Position numbers and translations under genes: made by a program | Assembly: GCA_022829145.1 (NCBI GenBank) | Contig: CM040742.1 | Coordinates: 49,991,328-50,055,327, forward strand | Source: Albula goreensis | Taxonomy: Eukaryota; Chordata; Actinopteri; Albuliformes; Albulidae | Reading direction: 5' to 3' | Length of the DNA stretch: 64,000 nt | Part shown: piece by piece, positions 60,057-64,000 of the stretch | Numbering within the stretch: the first letter of the stretch is position 1 | Layout of the letters: every line of letters begins with the position of its first letter | Notes under the pieces: model-generated | The model's input: the letters and a program-made list of their open reading frames with translations, nothing else | Databases searched by the model: none | What the model was told of the DNA's origin: nothing

Positions 60057-63000
60057 ATGGAAGGTCCTAGAGACTTGAAACCTAGTCCTAGGTGGGGGTT
60101 TTTGGGGGCGCTGAGAATGGCAAAAGTGGTCCCGAGTCTCTACGACCTTCCGTTCCCAAGGTAGGCCACTTTGCCAGGGTCAGGGTTAGGGTTAGGTTAG
60201 GGCTAGGGTTAGGGTTAAAAAATGGAAGGTCCTAGAGACTTGAAACCTAGTCCTAGGTGGGGGTTTTGGGGGCGCTGAGAATGGGAAAAGTGGTCCCGGG
60301 TCTCTACGACCTTCCGTTCCCAAGGTAGGCCACTTTGCCAGGGTCAGGGTTAGGGTTAGGGTTAGGGCTAGGGTTAGGGTTAAAAAATGGAAGGTCCTAG
60401 AGACTTGAAACCTAGTCCTAGGTGGGGGTTTTGGGGCGCTGAGAATGGCAAAAGTGGTCCCGAGTCTCTACGACCTTCCGTTCCTGAGGTAGGCCACTTT
60501 GCCAGGGTCAGGGTTAGGGTTAGGGTTAGGGTTAGGGCTAGGGTTAGGGTTAAAAAATGGAAGGTCCTAGAGACTTGAAACCTAGTCCTAGGTGGGGGTT
60601 TTTGGGGCGCTGAGAATGGGAAAAGTTGTCCCGGGTCTCTACGACCTTCCATTCCCAAGGTAGGCCACTTTGCCAGGGTTAGGGTTAGGGTTAGGGTTAG
60701 GGTTAGGGCTAGGGTTAGGGTTAAAAAATGGAAGGTCCTAGAGACTTGAAACCTAGTCCTAGGTGGGGGTTTTGAGGGCGCTGAGAATGGGAAAAGTGGT
60801 CCCGGGTCTCTACGACCTTCCGTTCCCAAGGTAGGCCACTTTGCCAGGGGGTCAGGGTTAGGGGGTTAGGGTTAGGGCTAGGGTTAGGGTTAAAAAATGG
60901 AAGGTCCTAGAGACTTGAAACCTAGTCCTAGGTGGGGGTTTTGGGGCGCTGAGAATGGCAAAAGTGGTCCCGAGTCTCTACGACCTTCCGTTCCCAAGGT
61001 AGGCCACTTTGCCAGGGTCAGGGTTAGGGTTAGGGTTAGGGCTAGGGTTAGGGTTAAAAAAATGGAAGGTCCTAGAGACTTGAAACCTAGTCCTAGGTGG
61101 GGGTTTTGGGGCGCTGAGAATGGCAAAAGTGGTCCCGGGTCTCTACGACCTTCCGTTCCCAAGGTAGGCCACTTTGCCAGGGTCAGGGTTAGGGTTAGGG
61201 TTAGGGTTAGGGCTAGGGTTAGGGTTAAAAAATGGAAGGTCCTAGAGACTTGAAACCTAGTCCTAGGTGGGGTTTTTGGGGGCGCTGAGAATGGCAAAAG
61301 TGGTCCCGAGTCTCTACGACCTTCCGTTCCCGAGGTAGGCCACTTTGCCAGGGTCAGGGGTTAGGGTTAGGGTTAGGGCTAGGGTTAGGGTTAAAAAATG
61401 GAAGGTCCTAGAGACTTGAAACCTAGTCCTAGGTGGGGGTTTTGGGGCGCTGAGAATGGGAAAAGTTGTCCCGGGTCTCTACGACCTTCCGTTCCCAAGG
61501 TAGGCCACTTTGCCAGGGTCAGGGTTAGGGTTAGGGTTAGGGTTAGGGCTAGGGTTAGGGTTAAAAAATGGAAGGTCCTAGAGACTTGAAACCTAGTCCT
61601 AGGTGGGGGGTTTTGAGGGCGCTGAGAATGGGAAAAGTGGTCCCAGGTCTCTATGACCTTCCGTTCCCAAGGTAGGCCACTTTGCCAGGGTCAGGGTTAG
61701 GGTTAGGGTTAGGGTTAGGGCTAGGGTTAGGGTTAAAAAATGGAAGGTCCTAGAGACTTGAAACCTAGTCCTAGGTGGGGGTTTTGGGGGCGCTGAGAAT
61801 GGGAAAAGTGGTCCCGAGTCTCTACGACCTTCCGTTCCCAAGGTAGGCCACTTTGCCAGGGTTAGGGTTAGGGTTAGGGTTAGGGCTAGGGTTAGGGTTA
61901 AAAAAATGGAAGGTCCTAGAGACTTGAAACCTAGTCCTAGGTGGGGGTTTTTGGGGGCGCTGAGAATGGGAAAAGTGGTCCCGAGTCTCTACGACCTTCC
62001 GTTCCCAAGTAGGCCACTTTGCCAGGGTCAGGGTTAGGGTTAGGGTTAGGGTTAGGGCTAGGGTTAGGGTTAAAAAATGGAAGGTCCTAGAGACTTGAAA
62101 CCTAGTCCTAGGTGGGGGTTTTGGGGGCGCTGAGAATGGGAAAAGTTGTCCCGGGTCTCTACGACCTTCCGTTCCCAAGGTAGCAAGCCACTTTGCCAGG
62201 GTCAGGGTTAGGGTTAGGGTTAGGGCTAGGGTTAGGGTTAAAAAATGGAAGGTCCTAGAGACTTGAAACCTAGTCCTAGGTGGGGGTTTTGGGGGCGCTG
62301 AGAATGGGAAAAGTGGTCCCGAGTCTCTACGACCTTCCGTTCCCAAGGTAGGCCACTTTGCCAGGGTCAGGGTTAGGGTTAGGGTTAGGGCTAGGGTTAA
62401 GGTTAAAAAAATGGAAGGTCCTAGAGACTTGAAACCTAGTCCTAGGTGGGGGTTTTTGGGGCGCTGAGAATGGGAAAAGTGGTCCCGGGTCTCTACGACC
62501 TTCCGTTCCCAAGGTAGGCCACTTTGCCAGGGTCAGGGTTAGGGTTAGGGTTAGGGTTAGGGCTAGGGTTAGGGTTAAAAAATGGAAGGTCCTAGAGACT
62601 TGAAACCTAGTCCTAGGTGGGGGTTTTGGGGGCGCTGAGAATGGGAAAAGTGGTCCCGGTCTCTACGACCTTCCGTTCCCAAGGTAGGCCACTTTGCCAG
62701 GGTCAGGGTTAGGGTTAGGGTTAGGGTTAGGGTTAGGGCTAGGGTTAGGGTTAAAAAAATGGAAGGTCCTAGAGACTTGAAACCTAGTCCTAGGTGGGGG
62801 TTTTTGGGGCGCTGAGAATGGGAAAAGTTGTCCCGGGTCTCTACGACCTTCCGTTCCCAAGGTAGGCCACTTTGCCAGGGTCAGGGTTAGGGTTAGGGTT
62901 AGGGTTAGGGCTAGGGTTAGGGTTAAAAAAATGGAAGGTCCTAGAGACTTGAAACCTAGTCCTAGGTGGGGTTTTTGAGGGCGCTGAGAATGGGAAAAGT

Positions 63001-64000
63001 GGTCCCGGGTCTCTACGACCTTCCGTTCCCAAGGTAGGCCACTTTGCCAGGGTCAGGGTTAGGGTTAGGGTTAGGGTTAGGGTTAGGGTTAGGGCTAGGG
63101 TTAGGGTTAAAAAAATGGAAGGTCCTAGAGACTTGAAACCTAGTCCTAGGTGGGGGTTTTTGGGGCGCTGAGAATGGCAAAAGTGGTCCCGAGTCTCTAC
63201 GACCTTCCGTTTCCCAAGGTAGGCCACTTTGCCAGGGTCAGGGTTAGGGTTAGGGTTAGGGTTAGGGCTAGGGTTAGGGTTAAAAAATGGAAGGTCCTAG
63301 AGACTTGAAACCTAGTCCTAGGTGGGGTTTTGGGGGCGCTGAGAATGGGAAAAGTTGTCCCGGGTCTCTACGACCTTCCGTTCCCAAGGTAGGCCACTTT
63401 GCCAGGGTCAGGGTTAGGGTTAGGGTTAGGGCTAGGGTTAGGGTTAAAAAATGGAAGGTCCTAGAGACTTGAAACCTAGTCCTAGGTGGGGGTTTTGGGG
63501 CGCTGAGAATGGGAAAAGTGGTCCGGGTCTCTACGACCTTCCGTTCCCAAGGTAGGCCACTTTGCCAGGGTCAGGGTTAGGGTTAGGGTTAGGGTTAGGG
63601 CTAGGGTTAGGGTTAAAAAAATGGAAGGTCCTAGAGACTTGAAACCTAGTCCTAGGTGGGGGTTTTGGGGCGCTGAGAATGGGAAAAGTGGTCCCGGGTC
63701 TCTACGACCTTCCGTTCCCAAGGTAGGCCACTTTGCCAGGGTCAGGGTTAGGGTTAGGGTTAGGGTTAGGGCTAGGGTTAGGGTTAAAAAATGGAAGGTC
63801 CTAGAGACTTGAAACCTAGTCCTAGGTGGGGGTTTTTGGGGGCGCTGAGAATGGGAAAAGTGGTCCCGGGTCTCTACGACCTTCCGTTCCCAAGGTAGGC
63901 CACTTTGCCAGGGTTAGGGTTAGGGTTAGGGTTAGGGCTAGGGTTAGGGTTAAAAAATGGAAGGTCCTAGAGACTTGAAACCTAGTCCTAGGTGGGGGTT

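Larger units (their letters stand above)
52834..64000 (+). repeat. Telomere-hexamer composite satellite, right array
   Basis: About 66 monomers of about 164-172 bp in G-rich-up orientation, continuing to the window edge. This is the most regular part: nearly all hexamers are intact TTAGGG and most monomers end in CTAGGG-TTAGGG-TTAAAAA. Length differences between neighbours are often exactly six bases (for example starts at 59553, 59717 and 59887, spacings 164 and 170). One scrambled monomer lies at 57836-57950. No gene is seen. Confidence 0.97.

Noticed and set aside
52834-64000. The same kind of repetitive open frames in the right array
   Set aside because: Same reason: the satellite lacks stops in several frames, so long frames arise by chance.
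1-64000. CRISPR-like regular repeats
   Set aside because: The units abut in tandem and the variable part is a telomere hexamer tract, not unique spacers. There are no cas genes, and the LTR element is eukaryotic.
1-64000. A true chromosome-end telomere
   Set aside because: Pure TTAGGG runs do not exceed about 7-8 units and are always interrupted by the unique part, so this is an interstitial or subtelomeric satellite.

Overview
The window is animal DNA, almost certainly from a subtelomeric or heterochromatic block. Its TTAGGG-type telomere hexamers fit vertebrates and many other metazoans. Its only mobile element looks like the Gmr1 type of Ty3/gypsy retrotransposon, first described in Atlantic cod, so a fish or other aquatic animal is my best guess. 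The species cannot be read from the sequence.

About 88 % of the window is one tandem satellite. Each monomer is roughly 160-172 bp and has two parts: about 120-125 bp of unique sequence, and a built-in tract of about 5-8 telomere-like hexamers of fixed architecture (TCAGGG, several TTAGGG, one CTAGGG, one TTAGGG, then TTAAAAAA). The unique part carries a 16-bp imperfect inverted repeat, a CCTAG/CTAGG palindrome and a G5-T4-G4/5 block.

Layout: 1-17908, satellite with the C-rich (CCCTAA) strand on top; 17909-18408, a 500-N gap; 18409-43500, the same satellite in the opposite orientation (TTAGGG on top); 43501-44000, a second 500-N gap; 44001-45508, satellite; 45509-52828, a complete LTR retrotransposon; 52829-64000, satellite, more homogeneous than elsewhere.

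The retrotransposon (7,320 bp) has 795- and 793-bp LTRs with no clean base substitution between them, a CCTAG target-site duplication, a tRNA-Pro-like primer-binding site and one gag-pol coding region. The domain order is gag, protease, integrase, reverse transcriptase, RNase H. Integrase before reverse transcriptase is the Gmr1 arrangement and is unusual for Ty3/gypsy. Seven one-base frame breaks interrupt the coding region, most of them in homopolymers. With nearly identical LTRs, this suggests sequence or assembly error at least as much as real decay.

No cellular gene, rRNA, tRNA, CRISPR array or bacterial feature was found. The many short open frames in the satellite, on both strands, are by-products of a repeat that lacks stop codons.
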